Made by a program: the position numbers and the translations under genes
Shown: piece by piece, positions 51,977 through 61,189 of the stretch
Numbering within the stretch: the stretch's first letter is position 1
Layout: each line of letters starts with the position of its first letter
Notes under the pieces: generated by a model
Told to the model about the DNA's origin: nothing
What the model saw: only the letters and a program-made list of their open reading frames with translations
Database searches by the model: none
DNA from: Brevundimonas sp.
GTDB lineage: Bacteria > Pseudomonadota > Alphaproteobacteria > Caulobacterales > Caulobacteraceae
Reading direction: 5' to 3'
Assembly (NCBI RefSeq): GCF_013912005.1
Contig: NZ_JACESB010000012.1
Location: 17,608-81,607 of the forward strand
Length of the DNA: 64,000 bases

Positions 51977-53014
51977 ATGCTGCCTGGTCCCTATCTGCTT
52001 CACCTCGGTTCCGCGACTGACGCCCTCGCCGTGAAGACGGCGCGGGGCGTCCTCCAGTGGCGGCCGCACGCCTGCCTCGCCCAGCGCCGACTGCCGGACT
52101 GTTCGGTCGACCTGGGACTCCCGGAGATGACCTTCGCCGAGGCGGTCGACCGGGGCGCGCGGACGCTGGTCCTCGGTAGCGCCAACGCCGGCGGGGTCAT
52201 GGGACGGGATCTGATCGACGAAGCGGTTCTCGCCCTGGAGGCCGGGCTGAACGTGGCCAGTGGCCTCCACGACCGGCTGGTCGACCAGCCCGAAATCGCG
52301 TCGACCGCCTCGCGCTGCGGACGACGTCTGTTCGATCTCCGCACGCCTCCGCACGATCTTCAGGTCGGCGCCGGCGTCCCGCGCGCCGGCTTCAGGCTGC
52401 TGACGGTGGGCACCGACTGTTCGGTCGGGAAGATGTACACCAGCCTCGCCCTCGAGCGGGGCCTGCGACAGGCTGGTCTGGCCGCCGATTTCCGGGCGAC
52501 CGGCCAGACCGGAATCCTGATCGCCGGGGAGGGGGTTCCGGTCGACGCTGTTGTCGCCGACTTCATTTCCGGCGCGGTGGAGCGCATCTCGCCCGCCCGC
52601 CACGATGGCGGCTGGGATGTGATCGAGGGTCAGGGGTCCCTGTTTCATCCATCCTATGCGGGCGTGTCGCTCGGCCTGCTGCACGGGGCTCAGCCGGACG
52701 CGATCGTCCTGTGCCATGAACCGGGGCGGCGACATATGCGAGGACTGCCCGGCCGGCCGCTGCCGGATCTGGCCGCCTGCCTTGAAGCCAACCTGGCCGC
52801 CGCCCGTCTGACCAATCCGGCCGTTCAGGCGGTCGGGGTGGCCCTGAATACCGCGACTCTGGATGAGGCCGGAAGGGCGCAGGCGATCCGCCTGGCCGAA
52901 CGGGACACCGGCCTGCCGTGCGTCGATCCTCTCATCCACGGCGTTGCGCCGATCATTGACCGGTTACTTGCATGCTACAAAACCTCTCCTGCGCGGCAGA
53001 CCGTCGGCGCCTGA
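51977..53014 (+). CDS. dgcN: D-glutamate N-acetyltransferase DgcN (DUF1611)
   Basis: The protein is 345 aa, a DUF1611 protein. The central Walker-A-like loop is VGTDCSVGKMYTSLALE, with FRATGQTGILIAGEGVPVDAVVADFISG and DVIEGQGSLFHPSYAGVSLGLLHG further on. DgcN acetylates D-glutamate to N-acetyl-D-glutamate in the cytosol. This is established for the marine Pseudoalteromonas protein; here it is assigned by family and by the adjoining dgcA. Its 3' end overlaps dgcA by 43 bases. Confidence 0.85.
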   Translation: MLPGPYLLHLGSATDALAVKTARGVLQWRPHACLAQRRLPDCSVDLGLPEMTFAEAVDRGARTLVLGSANAGGVMGRDLIDEAVLALEAGLNVASGLHDRLVDQPEIASTASRCGRRLFDLRTPPHDLQVGAGVPRAGFRLLTVGTDCSVGKMYTSLALERGLRQAGLAADFRATGQTGILIAGEGVPVDAVVADFISGAVERISPARHDGGWDVIEGQGSLFHPSYAGVSLGLLHGAQPDAIVLCHEPGRRHMRGLPGRPLPDLAACLEANLAAARLTNPAVQAVGVALNTATLDEAGRAQAIRLAERDTGLPCVDPLIHGVAPIIDRLLACYKTSPARQTVGA

Positions 53015-53958
53015 AGGCGCCGTTCCGCATCTCTCGAGGCGTGAAGACGGAGATCGAAACGGTCGTCGCCACGGTGGAACGCGAGGGCCGGATCGGTCGC
53101 GGCGAGGGGACGCCCTATCCCCGCTACGGCGAGAACACGCAATCGGTGATCGGACAGATCGAGTCGGTCCGGTCCCGCGTCGAGGCCGGTCTCGATCGAG
53201 AGAGCCTCATCGAACTGCTGCCGCCGGGCGCGGCCCGCAATGCGCTGGATTGCGCCCTCTGGGACCTGGAGGCCCGCGCCGCCGGCTCGACGGTCTCGGC
53301 CCTCCTGGGCCGGCCGCGGCCCGGCCCCTGCGTCTCGGCCCTCACCGTCAGCCTCGACTCGCCCGAACGCATGGGGCGGGCCGCGGCTGCCCTGGCCCCC
53401 GCCCCGCTGCTGAAGGTGAAGGTGGACGGTGCGGAGCCGCAGGCGCAGATCGAGGCCGTGCGCGCCGCCGCGCCCACGGCCCGGCTGATCGTGGATCCGA
53501 ACGAGGGCTGGGACCTCCAGCTGCTCAAGGACCTGCAGCCGTTTCTCCGCTCGGCCCGGGTGGACCTGGTGGAGCAGCCTCTCCCGGCGGCGGACGACGA
53601 GGCCCTCGAGGGCTACACGCCCTTGGTGCCGATCTGCGCCGACGAATCGTTTCACTCGGGCGCGGATCTCGATCGCGTGTCTTCGCGGTACCAATGCGTC
53701 AACATCAAGCTCGACAAGAGCGGCGGTCTTACTCACGCGCTTGAGCTGGAGACCCTGGCGCGCGCCCGCGGCATGATGGTCATGGTCGGCTGCATGGTCT
53801 GCACCTCCCTGTCGATCGCTCCGGCCCTGCTGCTGGCGGAACAGGCTGATTTTGTTGATCTGGATGGGCCGCTCTGGCTGGCCGACGACCACCCCGGCGG
53901 GGTGACGGCGGAGGGCGGCGTTCTCACGCCGTCCGGCGAGGCGGTCTGGCGTCTATAG
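52972..53958 (+). CDS. dgcA: N-acetyl-D-glutamate racemase DgcA (enolase superfamily)
   Basis: The protein is 328 aa, close to dipeptide epimerases. Capping N-terminal part, then the barrel with KxK lysines 148 and 150 (LLKVKVDG), metal ligands Asp175 (LIVDPNEGW), Glu201 (DLVEQPL) and Asp224 (ICADESF), and the second base lysine at 246 (NIKLDKSGG). DgcA turns N-acetyl-D-glutamate into N-acetyl-L-glutamate; an L-Ala-D/L-Glu epimerase role in murein recycling is the alternative. The dgcN neighbour favours DgcA. The ATG at 52972 lies 43 bases inside dgcN; the next start (GTG at 53041) would remove the first strand. Confidence 0.85.
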   Translation: MLQNLSCAADRRRLKAPFRISRGVKTEIETVVATVEREGRIGRGEGTPYPRYGENTQSVIGQIESVRSRVEAGLDRESLIELLPPGAARNALDCALWDLEARAAGSTVSALLGRPRPGPCVSALTVSLDSPERMGRAAAALAPAPLLKVKVDGAEPQAQIEAVRAAAPTARLIVDPNEGWDLQLLKDLQPFLRSARVDLVEQPLPAADDEALEGYTPLVPICADESFHSGADLDRVSSRYQCVNIKLDKSGGLTHALELETLARARGMMVMVGCMVCTSLSIAPALLLAEQADFVDLDGPLWLADDHPGGVTAEGGVLTPSGEAVWRL

Positions 53959-54078
53959 CCGGGAGGCATAGCGCGAAGAACAATTGGAAATACTTGCCGA
54001 GCCCCAACTGTGTCCACTTAATGACACGGGCGCGACAGACGCCGTGAGGGCGGGCTCGCATTCCAGGGGGGATTTTCG

Positions 54079-57000
54079 GTGGGATCGATCAATCTGCGTA
54101 TGCTTCTGACGGTGGGGGCTTCCGTTGCGGCGCTCGGCACCCACGCCTATGCCCAGACGCCGCCCCCGGCGTCCGGGCCGCAGGAGCAGGACGCCGCGAC
54201 CCTCGACGAAGTGGTCGTCGTCGGCTCCCAGATCCGGGGCGCGCGCGTCAACGACGCCCTCCCGGTGACCGTGCTGGAGGCTGAAGACCTTGACGGGGTC
54301 GCCGCCACCAACGGCGACGAACTGTTCCGGGCCATTCCCCAGGCCGCAGACGTGGCCTTCAACGAGTCCCAGGACGTCGGCGGGATCAACGACGCGCGCG
54401 GCGACACGGCCTCGATCAATCTGAGGGGGCTGGGGACCGGCAACACCCTGATGCTGCTCAACGGCCGGCGCATGGTGCTGCACCCGGGAACCCAGACCGA
54501 GAACCTCGTGCCGGTGACGACGGTGAACACCAACGCCATCCCGAATCTCGGCGTGCGTCGCGTTGAAGTGCTGCTGGACGGCGCCGCGGCCCTCTATGGC
54601 ACCGACGCCGTGGCGGGGGTGATCAACACGGTCCTGCGCTCCAACTTCGAGGGCTTCACCTTCGAGGCGGGGGCCGGAACGGCCGAAGGCACAGATTTCG
54701 CCCAGTATGATTTCAGCCTGCAGGCGGGTCGGGACTTCAATGGCGGGCGCACCAATCTCTCGCTGATGGCTGACTACGCCACCCGCAACGAGCTGTGGGC
54801 CCGCGAGCGCGAATACGCTCGCCACAGCGACAACCGGCCCCTGCTGGTCGGCACCCCCTTCGAGGGCGACACGGACTTCCAGAACACCTCCCTGGACACC
54901 CCGTGGGGCGAGTTCATCCGGCTGACCAACAGCTACAACACCAGCACCGCCCTGACGCGGGTCAACGGCCAGACCCTGACCACCAGCGGCGTGTTCCACG
55001 TCCAGCCCAACTACAACGAGGGCTGCGTCGCCCCCGGGATCGTCGCCGGCACCTGCTTCGACAACTCGTCGCTCTCCAGCGCCAGCACCGACAACAACCT
55101 CCGCTACAACATCAACGATGTGCGCGCGCTGACCGGGGCGAACGACCGGCTCAACGTCTTCCTGTTCGCCAACCACGAGTTCGACAACGGCCTGGAGTTC
55201 TTCGGCGAGGCCGGGGTGTACTTCGCCGACTACAACACCCAGCGCGAGCAGGAGACGCCGCTCACGGCGGCCCGCATCATCATGCCGGCGAACGCCTACT
55301 GGAACCCGCTGGGTCCGGTGGGCAGCCCCAACCGTCTGCCGGGGCTGACCTCCGGCGCAGGCAACTCCCCGTTCCCGGCCGATGGCGCGCCGCTCGCCTT
55401 GCAGGACTACCGGGTGGTGGACGCCGGGCCGCAATATGTGAACGTCGAGAGCCTCTCGACCCGCTTCCTGGCGGGGCTGCGCGGCGAGTGGCGCGGCTTC
55501 GACTGGGAGTCGGCGGTGCTGTATTCGACGTCGCGCACCGACGACACCATGCGGGCGATCAGCAGCACCCTGTTCCAGCAAGCCATCGCCCGGACCACGC
55601 CTGACGCCTACAACCCCTTCATCGGCGGCAGCCTGATCGACCCCTCGCGCGGGCCCGAGGTCGGCAATCCGCAGTCGGTGATCGATTCCTTCATGGTCGA
55701 CGTGTCGCGGATCAGCGAAACCTCGCTGGCCATGTGGGACATGAAACTGTCCCGCCCGGACCTTTTCTACATGCCGGCCGGGCCGGTCGGGATGGCCCTG
55801 GGGATCGAGGCGCGCCACGAGACCTTTGAGGACGACCGCGACGATCGCCTCGACGGCACCATCACCTTCACCAACCTGGCGGGCGAGAGCACCGGCAGCG
55901 ACGTCATGGGCGCCAGCCCGACTCCCGACACCGAAGGGGATCGCGACGTCCTGGGCGCCTTCGTCGAGTTCGCCGTGCCGCTCGTGTCGCCGGACATGAA
56001 CGTTCCGCTGGTCCACTCGCTGGACCTGCAGGTGGCGGGCCGGGCCGAGAACTATTCGGTGTTCGGCTCGGTGGCCAAACCCAAGGTCGCACTGGCCTGG
56101 CGCCCCGCCTCGTGGATGATGCTCCGCTCGGCCTGGTCGCAGGGCTTCCGGGCGCCGAACCTGCCGCAGCTCTACGAGGAGGGCGTCGAACGTGCGAACA
56201 CCCGCTCGGACTGGGCGCGGTGCGACATCGAGGTGCGGGCCGGTCGCGTGCCGGACTTCGACTCATGCTCGGTCGGCGTCTCGTCGGTCAGCCAGCGCTC
56301 GGGCAGCACCGAGCTCAAGCCGGAGGAGTCGGAGAACTTCACGGCCGGCCTGGTGGTTGAGCCCCGTTTCCTGCCGCAGGGCTGGGGCGAGCTGACCTTC
56401 ACCGTCGACTACTGGAACGTGCGCCAGGAAAACCTGATCGGCATTTTCGGCGACGCCAACGCCCTGACGCTGGACTATCTGCTGCGCGCCCGCGGCAGCT
56501 CGAACCCCAACGTCGTGCGCGCCGCGCCGACCCAGGAGCAGGTGGACGCGGCCGCCGGGACGGGCCTCGCGCCGGTCGGCACCCTCCAGTACGTGATCGA
56601 CCACTACCGCAACCTGCAGCCGCGCGAGGTCGATGGCGTCGACTTCGGCATCTACTATGATCTGGACGACACCCCGTGGGGCGATTTCAGCTGGCGGCTC
56701 AATGCGGCCAAGCTGCTGACCTTCTACCAGGAGCCGAGCGAGGACGCCGCGGAGCTGCTGGCGGCGCAGGCGGCGGGCGAGATCGATCCGAGCATCCGCA
56801 TCGTGGGGGCCGAGGACCTGCGCCTGCAGAACGGGCTGCCGGAGTGGCGAGCCACCTCGACCGTGACCTGGCGGAACGGCGCCTGGGGCGCCGGCCTGTA
56901 CAGCAGCTATGTCAGCGAGGTCTATGACACCAGCGCGACCCTGCCGGACGGCACCCAGTGGGTGGTCGACGACTGGCTGACCCACAACGTCTACCTGCAG

Positions 57001-57168
57001 TACGAGTTCGACGGCGAAGGTCCGTTCAACGACACGCGCCTGCGGATCGGCGTGCGCAACATCGAGGGCAAGGATCCGCCTCTGGCCGACCAGTCGTTCG
57101 GCTACATGGGCAGTCTGCACTCGAACCGGGGGCGCTGGTTCTACGCCACCTTGCGCAAGCGTTTCTGA
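54079..57168 (+). CDS. TonB-dependent receptor of the gamma-glutamyl/D-glutamate locus
   Basis: The protein is 1029 aa in the outer membrane with a GTG start after GGGGGGA. Signal peptide cleaved after HAYAQ; plug with LDEVVVVGSQIRGARVNDAL, INLRGLGTGNTLMLLNGRRM and VRRVEVLLDGAAALYGTDAVA; long barrel ending WFYATLRKRF. The length and plug style match receptors annotated for peptides or oligosaccharides rather than siderophores. It sits between dgcA and an acidic amino acid symporter with two gamma-glutamyltransferases, so its cargo may be gamma-glutamyl peptides or polymer fragments. The 120 bases before it (53959-54078) contain GTGTC/GACAC half-sites (54010-54027) of unknown meaning. Confidence 0.9.
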   Translation: MGSINLRMLLTVGASVAALGTHAYAQTPPPASGPQEQDAATLDEVVVVGSQIRGARVNDALPVTVLEAEDLDGVAATNGDELFRAIPQAADVAFNESQDVGGINDARGDTASINLRGLGTGNTLMLLNGRRMVLHPGTQTENLVPVTTVNTNAIPNLGVRRVEVLLDGAAALYGTDAVAGVINTVLRSNFEGFTFEAGAGTAEGTDFAQYDFSLQAGRDFNGGRTNLSLMADYATRNELWAREREYARHSDNRPLLVGTPFEGDTDFQNTSLDTPWGEFIRLTNSYNTSTALTRVNGQTLTTSGVFHVQPNYNEGCVAPGIVAGTCFDNSSLSSASTDNNLRYNINDVRALTGANDRLNVFLFANHEFDNGLEFFGEAGVYFADYNTQREQETPLTAARIIMPANAYWNPLGPVGSPNRLPGLTSGAGNSPFPADGAPLALQDYRVVDAGPQYVNVESLSTRFLAGLRGEWRGFDWESAVLYSTSRTDDTMRAISSTLFQQAIARTTPDAYNPFIGGSLIDPSRGPEVGNPQSVIDSFMVDVSRISETSLAMWDMKLSRPDLFYMPAGPVGMALGIEARHETFEDDRDDRLDGTITFTNLAGESTGSDVMGASPTPDTEGDRDVLGAFVEFAVPLVSPDMNVPLVHSLDLQVAGRAENYSVFGSVAKPKVALAWRPASWMMLRSAWSQGFRAPNLPQLYEEGVERANTRSDWARCDIEVRAGRVPDFDSCSVGVSSVSQRSGSTELKPEESENFTAGLVVEPRFLPQGWGELTFTVDYWNVRQENLIGIFGDANALTLDYLLRARGSSNPNVVRAAPTQEQVDAAAGTGLAPVGTLQYVIDHYRNLQPREVDGVDFGIYYDLDDTPWGDFSWRLNAAKLLTFYQEPSEDAAELLAAQAAGEIDPSIRIVGAEDLRLQNGLPEWRATSTVTWRNGAWGAGLYSSYVSEVYDTSATLPDGTQWVVDDWLTHNVYLQYEFDGEGPFNDTRLRIGVRNIEGKDPPLADQSFGYMGSLHSNRGRWFYATLRKRF

Positions 57169-57183
57169 CCCGGCCTCCGCCGC

Positions 57184-57207
57184 GCCCGCGACGGGACCGT
57201 CGCGGGC
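57184..57207 (+). terminator. Hairpin after the glutamate-locus TBDR
   Basis: GCCCGCGACG (57184-57193) and CGTCGCGGGC (57198-57207) are perfect 10-bp complements around GGAC. It follows the receptor stop by 15 bases and precedes the symporter ATG by 30, so it may only partly terminate, setting receptor expression apart from the downstream genes. Confidence 0.6.
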
Positions 57208-57237
57208 CTGCCGTTCCGTTCGTGCGAGTTTGCCTGA

Positions 57238-58542
57238 ATGACTGATTCCACCCCGACTGCGCCGCCTGCTCCACGTGGGGGGGCGGCCAGCCGCCTGGCC
57301 CGGCTGTGGTTCGGAACGGCGCTCTGGAAGCGGATCCTGCTGGGTCTGGCTCTCGGGGTGGCGGCGGGGCTGGTGCTGCAGGAGCGGGCGGTCGACATCA
57401 AGTGGATCGGCGACGCCTTCGTCCGGCTGATCCGGATGCTGGTCGTGCCCCTCGTGTTCGTCACCATCGTCTCCGGGGTCGCGGCCATGTCCGAACCCCG
57501 GAGGCTGGGCGCGATCGGCCTGAAGACGATCGGGCTGTACTTCGGCCTGATGCTGATCGCCAGCGCGCTGGGACTGTTCATCGGCACGGTGCTGCAGCCG
57601 GGGCTGGGCGTGGACCTGAGCGGCGTCGTTCCCCTGCCCGCAGCCGGGGCTCCGCCGAGCTTCGGCGAGACCCTGATGAACGTCATCCCCACCAATCCCT
57701 TCGCCGCCCTCGGCTCGGGGGACGTGCTGGCGGTGATCTTCTTCGCCCTGCTGCTCGGCGTCGGAATCCTGGTGGTGGGCGAGGCGGCGCAGCCTATGCA
57801 GCGCGTCTTCGACGCCGGCTCCGCGGTGATGCTGCAGATCACCTACTTCGTCATGGAGCTGGCTCCCTTCGGCGTGTTCGCCCTCATCGCCTGGGTGGTG
57901 GGCGTCAGCGGACCGGACGCCTTCGTCAGCGTCTTCAAGCTGGCCCTGTGCGTCATCATTGGCTGCGCCGTGCAGACGCTGGTCGTCCATGGCGGGCTGA
58001 TCCGCCTGCTCGGCCGCCTGCCTGTGCGACCCTTCTTCCGCGACGTGACGGACGCCATCGTCGTCGCCTTCACCACCTCGTCCAGCTCGGCCACCCTGCC
58101 GGTGGCGATGAGGGTGGCTCAGCGGAACCTCGGCGTCGCGCCGGTCGTCGCCTCGACCACCCTGCCGATCGGCGTGACGCTGAGCATGGATGGCACCGCC
58201 CTCTACGTCGCGCTGCTGGCCACCTTTTCGGCCCAGGTGTTCGGCGTCGAACTGACCGTGGTCGACTATCTGATGGTCATCGCCGCCACCACCCTGGTGG
58301 CGATCGGCACCGCGCCCGTGCCCTCCGCCTCCCTGTTCATCCTCGCCGCCGTGCTGTCGGTGATCGGCATCAGCGCCGAGCAGACGGCGCTGATCGTCGG
58401 CTTCATCCTGCCGTTTGACCGGCCGCTGGACATGATGAGGACGATCCCGAACTGCACCAGCGACCTGTCGGTCGCCGTCGTGGTCGCCCGCTCCGAGAAC
58501 GAACTGGACGTCGAGTCCTATCGCGCCCACCCGGTCGAATGA
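57238..58542 (+). CDS. Dicarboxylate/acidic amino acid:cation symporter (GltP/DctA family)
   Basis: The protein is 434 aa with eight predicted membrane helices and two re-entrant loops. The serine-rich motif is AFTTSSSSATLPVAM. The substrate-site helix reads DMMRTIPN at 398-405: Asp398, Arg401, Thr402 and Asn405 line up with the residues that bind aspartate or glutamate in GltPh, so an acidic amino acid substrate is well supported. It imports glutamate, plausibly D as well as L, for DgcN/DgcA. Stop overlaps the first ggt start as ATGA (58539-58542). Confidence 0.92.
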   Translation: MTDSTPTAPPAPRGGAASRLARLWFGTALWKRILLGLALGVAAGLVLQERAVDIKWIGDAFVRLIRMLVVPLVFVTIVSGVAAMSEPRRLGAIGLKTIGLYFGLMLIASALGLFIGTVLQPGLGVDLSGVVPLPAAGAPPSFGETLMNVIPTNPFAALGSGDVLAVIFFALLLGVGILVVGEAAQPMQRVFDAGSAVMLQITYFVMELAPFGVFALIAWVVGVSGPDAFVSVFKLALCVIIGCAVQTLVVHGGLIRLLGRLPVRPFFRDVTDAIVVAFTTSSSSATLPVAMRVAQRNLGVAPVVASTTLPIGVTLSMDGTALYVALLATFSAQVFGVELTVVDYLMVIAATTLVAIGTAPVPSASLFILAAVLSVIGISAEQTALIVGFILPFDRPLDMMRTIPNCTSDLSVAVVVARSENELDVESYRAHPVE

Positions 58543-60275
58543 GGTCATCAGCCGTGCGCCTTGTCCGAACCTCCGTCCTCGCCGCCGCCGTCCTCCTTGT
58601 CTGGCCTGCCGCCGCCGCGTCCCAGACCGCCGCCCCCCGGGAGCGGCCGCGTCAGGCCATGGTCGCGGCCGCCAATCCGGCGGCGGTCGAAGCCGGGCTG
58701 GATATCCTGCGGCAGGGCGGCAGCGCCATCGACGCGGCGGTCGCCGTCCAGGCGATGCTGGGACTGGTCGAGCCGCAGAGTTCAGGGATCGGAGGCGGCG
58801 CCTTCATCATGCATTTCGCCGCGGCCACCGGGGAGGTCGACGCCTACAACGGGCGCGAAACGGCCCCGGCGGCGGCGACGCCGGAAATGTTCCTGGACGA
58901 CTCCGGCCGGCCGTTGCCCCGCAGTCAGGCGATGCTGGGGGGCCGCGCCACCGGCGCGCCGGGGGCGGTGCCCGTGCTGGCCCTGGCGCATGCCCGACAT
59001 GGCCGTCTGCCGTGGGATCGGCTGTTCGACGGCGCGATCGCCCGGGCCGAGGAGGGGTTCGAGGTGACGCCGCGACTGGCCGAGCACATCCACGGCTCCT
59101 TCCCCCAGGCCTCGGCGCCGGACGTGCGGGCCTACTTCTCCCGGCCCGACGGTTCCCCGATGCAGGTCGGCGACCGGCTGAGGAACCCGGCGTATGCGGC
59201 CGTGCTGCGACGCATCGCGACCGAAGGCGCCGCGGCGCTCCAGCGCGGTCCGGTCGCCGAGGGCATCGTCGCCCGCACGACCGCCGGGCCCCTGCCTGGC
59301 CGGATGACCCTTCAGGATCTCGCCGCCTACCGCCCCGAGGCCGTGGAGCCGGTGTGCGGGCCCTACCGGGCGTACGTCATCTGCACGCCGCCGCCTCCTT
59401 CCAGCGGGGCGGCGCTGCTGCAGCTGATGGCCCTGCTCGATCGCACCGACGTCGCCGGACGAGGGCCCGAAGATCCGATCGCCTGGGTGCGCTTCGCCGA
59501 GGCCAGTCGGTTGATGTACGCGGATCGGGACCACTATTTCGGCGATCCGGCCTTCGTCGAGACGCCCGTGGCGGGCCTGCTTGATCCGGCCTACCTGGAG
59601 ACCCGCGCCGCGCTGATCGGCGAGATCGCGGCCCCGGAGGCTCCCCTGCATGGCCAGCCCCCGGGCGCCGCCGTTCCCGGACCGGACGCCACGGCCGAGC
59701 CCGGCGGCACCACCCACTTCGTGGTGGTCGACTTCGACGGCAACGCCGCCTCGGTGACCTCGACGGTGGAATCCTATTTCGGCTCGGGCCGGATGGTGGA
59801 GGGCTTCTTCCTCAACAACCAGCTGACCGACTTTTCCTTCGCTCCGGTCGACCGGGATGGCGCGCCGGCGGCGAACGCGGTGGCCGGCGGGAAGCGGCCA
59901 CGCTCGTCGATGTCGCCGGTCATCGTTCTGGACCGGGAGGGGCGGCTGGTGGCGGCGCTCGGCTCACCCGGCGGCAACGCCATCCTGGCCTACAACGCCA
60001 AGGCCCTGTTGGGCCTGCTCGGCTGGGACATGTCGCTGCAGGACGCCTTCGCCCTGCCAAACGTCGTCGCCCGCGGCGAGACGTTCAACGGCGAGGCGGC
60101 CAGGTTGCCACAGCCGCTGCGCGAGGAACTGTCGCGGCGCGGCGTCGAGGTGCGGCCCGGAAGCGGCGAGGCCTCGGGTCTGCACGGGGTGACCGTCGGG
60201 CCGGACGGCCGGCTCACGGGCGCGGCCGATCCCCGGCGCGAGGGGACAGCGGTGGTTCTGGAGGAACAGCCATGA
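58539..60275 (+). CDS. ggt: Gamma-glutamyltransferase, canonical copy
   Basis: The protein is 578 aa and exported (LVRTSVLAAAVLLVWPAAAA). Ntn-hydrolase that self-cleaves before Thr391 (GGTTHFVVVD), the catalytic nucleophile. The arginine that holds the glutamyl alpha-carboxylate is present (NGRETAP, Arg106). The small-subunit motifs RPRSSMSPVIV and LGSPGGNAIL are also normal. It should split gamma-glutamyl bonds in the periplasm, freeing glutamate for the symporter encoded just upstream. Both ends overlap neighbouring genes by 4 bases, so symporter, ggt and hydrolase are translationally coupled. Confidence 0.94.
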   Translation: MRSSAVRLVRTSVLAAAVLLVWPAAAASQTAAPRERPRQAMVAAANPAAVEAGLDILRQGGSAIDAAVAVQAMLGLVEPQSSGIGGGAFIMHFAAATGEVDAYNGRETAPAAATPEMFLDDSGRPLPRSQAMLGGRATGAPGAVPVLALAHARHGRLPWDRLFDGAIARAEEGFEVTPRLAEHIHGSFPQASAPDVRAYFSRPDGSPMQVGDRLRNPAYAAVLRRIATEGAAALQRGPVAEGIVARTTAGPLPGRMTLQDLAAYRPEAVEPVCGPYRAYVICTPPPPSSGAALLQLMALLDRTDVAGRGPEDPIAWVRFAEASRLMYADRDHYFGDPAFVETPVAGLLDPAYLETRAALIGEIAAPEAPLHGQPPGAAVPGPDATAEPGGTTHFVVVDFDGNAASVTSTVESYFGSGRMVEGFFLNNQLTDFSFAPVDRDGAPAANAVAGGKRPRSSMSPVIVLDREGRLVAALGSPGGNAILAYNAKALLGLLGWDMSLQDAFALPNVVARGETFNGEAARLPQPLREELSRRGVEVRPGSGEASGLHGVTVGPDGRLTGAADPRREGTAVVLEEQP

Positions 60276-61180
60276 AGAGACTGATGATCGCGGCGGCCCT
60301 GGCAGCCGCCTGGCCGGTCGCGGGGGCGGCGCAGGAGCCGGCCGCTGCGGCGCAGGAGCCGGCGGCGGCGGTTTCGCCGGCGCCGCCGCAGCGGGTGACA
60401 TTCCCCAGCCTCGACGACGGACGCACCGAACTGGTGGGCTATCTGTACGCGCCGGCGCGGGCCGACGCGGCGGCGCCGGCCGTGGTGCTGATGCACGGCC
60501 GCGCGGGCGCCTATTCCACGCTCGCCGACGGAGTCTACGACGCCAGCACCCTGAGCCAGAGGCATCAGTTCTGGGCCCGGTACTGGGCCGGGCGCGGCTA
60601 CTACGCTCTCATCGTCGACGGCTTCGGGCCCCGCGGCTATCCGGGCGGCTTCGGCCGGGGCAGCTACAGCCAGCGCCCGGCGGCGGTGAATGAGGTGACG
60701 GTGCGTCCGCTGGACGCCTACGGAGCGCTGCAGTACCTGCGGACGCTCCCCGGCGTGGATGACGACCGGATCGGCCTGATGGGCTGGTCCAACGGCGGCA
60801 GCGCCACCCTGGCGACGATGGCCGACGACAAGCCCGGCGACATGCGGCGGCTGGGCTTCCGCGCCGCGATCGCCATGTATCCCGCGTGCGGTCTGCACAA
60901 CCGCTTCGACCGCACGGGCTACAGCACCTATGCGCCGGTCCGGGTCTTCATGGGCACCGATGACGAGGAGGTCTCGCACGATCGCTGTCGCGACCTGATC
61001 GGAACCGCGCGCGCCCGTGGCCACGACGTGGAGTTCACCTCCTATCGCGGCGCGACCCACAGCTTCGACGATCCGGGCCGCCGTCGGCAGTCGGTTGCAG
61101 CCAACGCCCGCGCCACGGCCGACGTCCGCCAGAAGCTCGGCGAATTCTTCGACGCGGCTCTGGCTCCCCGCGCCGAGTAA
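60272..61180 (+). CDS. Exported dienelactone-hydrolase family protein
   Basis: The protein is 302 aa with a signal peptide (MKRLMIAAALAAAWPVAGAAQ) followed by a short duplicated AAAQEPAA linker. Catalytic triad: Ser173 (LMGWSNGGSAT), Asp230/231 (FMGTDDEEV) and His263 (GATHSFDD). The dienelactone-hydrolase name reflects fold; the nucleophile is serine rather than the cysteine of classical enzymes, so an esterase or amidase activity is more likely. Its ATG overlaps the ggt stop, and a second ggt follows 9 bases later, so it probably acts on a related periplasmic substrate. Confidence 0.88.
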   Translation: MKRLMIAAALAAAWPVAGAAQEPAAAAQEPAAAVSPAPPQRVTFPSLDDGRTELVGYLYAPARADAAAPAVVLMHGRAGAYSTLADGVYDASTLSQRHQFWARYWAGRGYYALIVDGFGPRGYPGGFGRGSYSQRPAAVNEVTVRPLDAYGALQYLRTLPGVDDDRIGLMGWSNGGSATLATMADDKPGDMRRLGFRAAIAMYPACGLHNRFDRTGYSTYAPVRVFMGTDDEEVSHDRCRDLIGTARARGHDVEFTSYRGATHSFDDPGRRRQSVAANARATADVRQKLGEFFDAALAPRAE

Positions 61181-61189
61181 GGAGTCCCC

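Noticed and set aside
52972-53958. L-Ala-D/L-Glu epimerase of murein recycling (ycjG type)
   Set aside because: The fold is the same, but the overlap with a DUF1611 (dgcN) gene and the LysR neighbour favour DgcA; kept as the alternative in the annotation.
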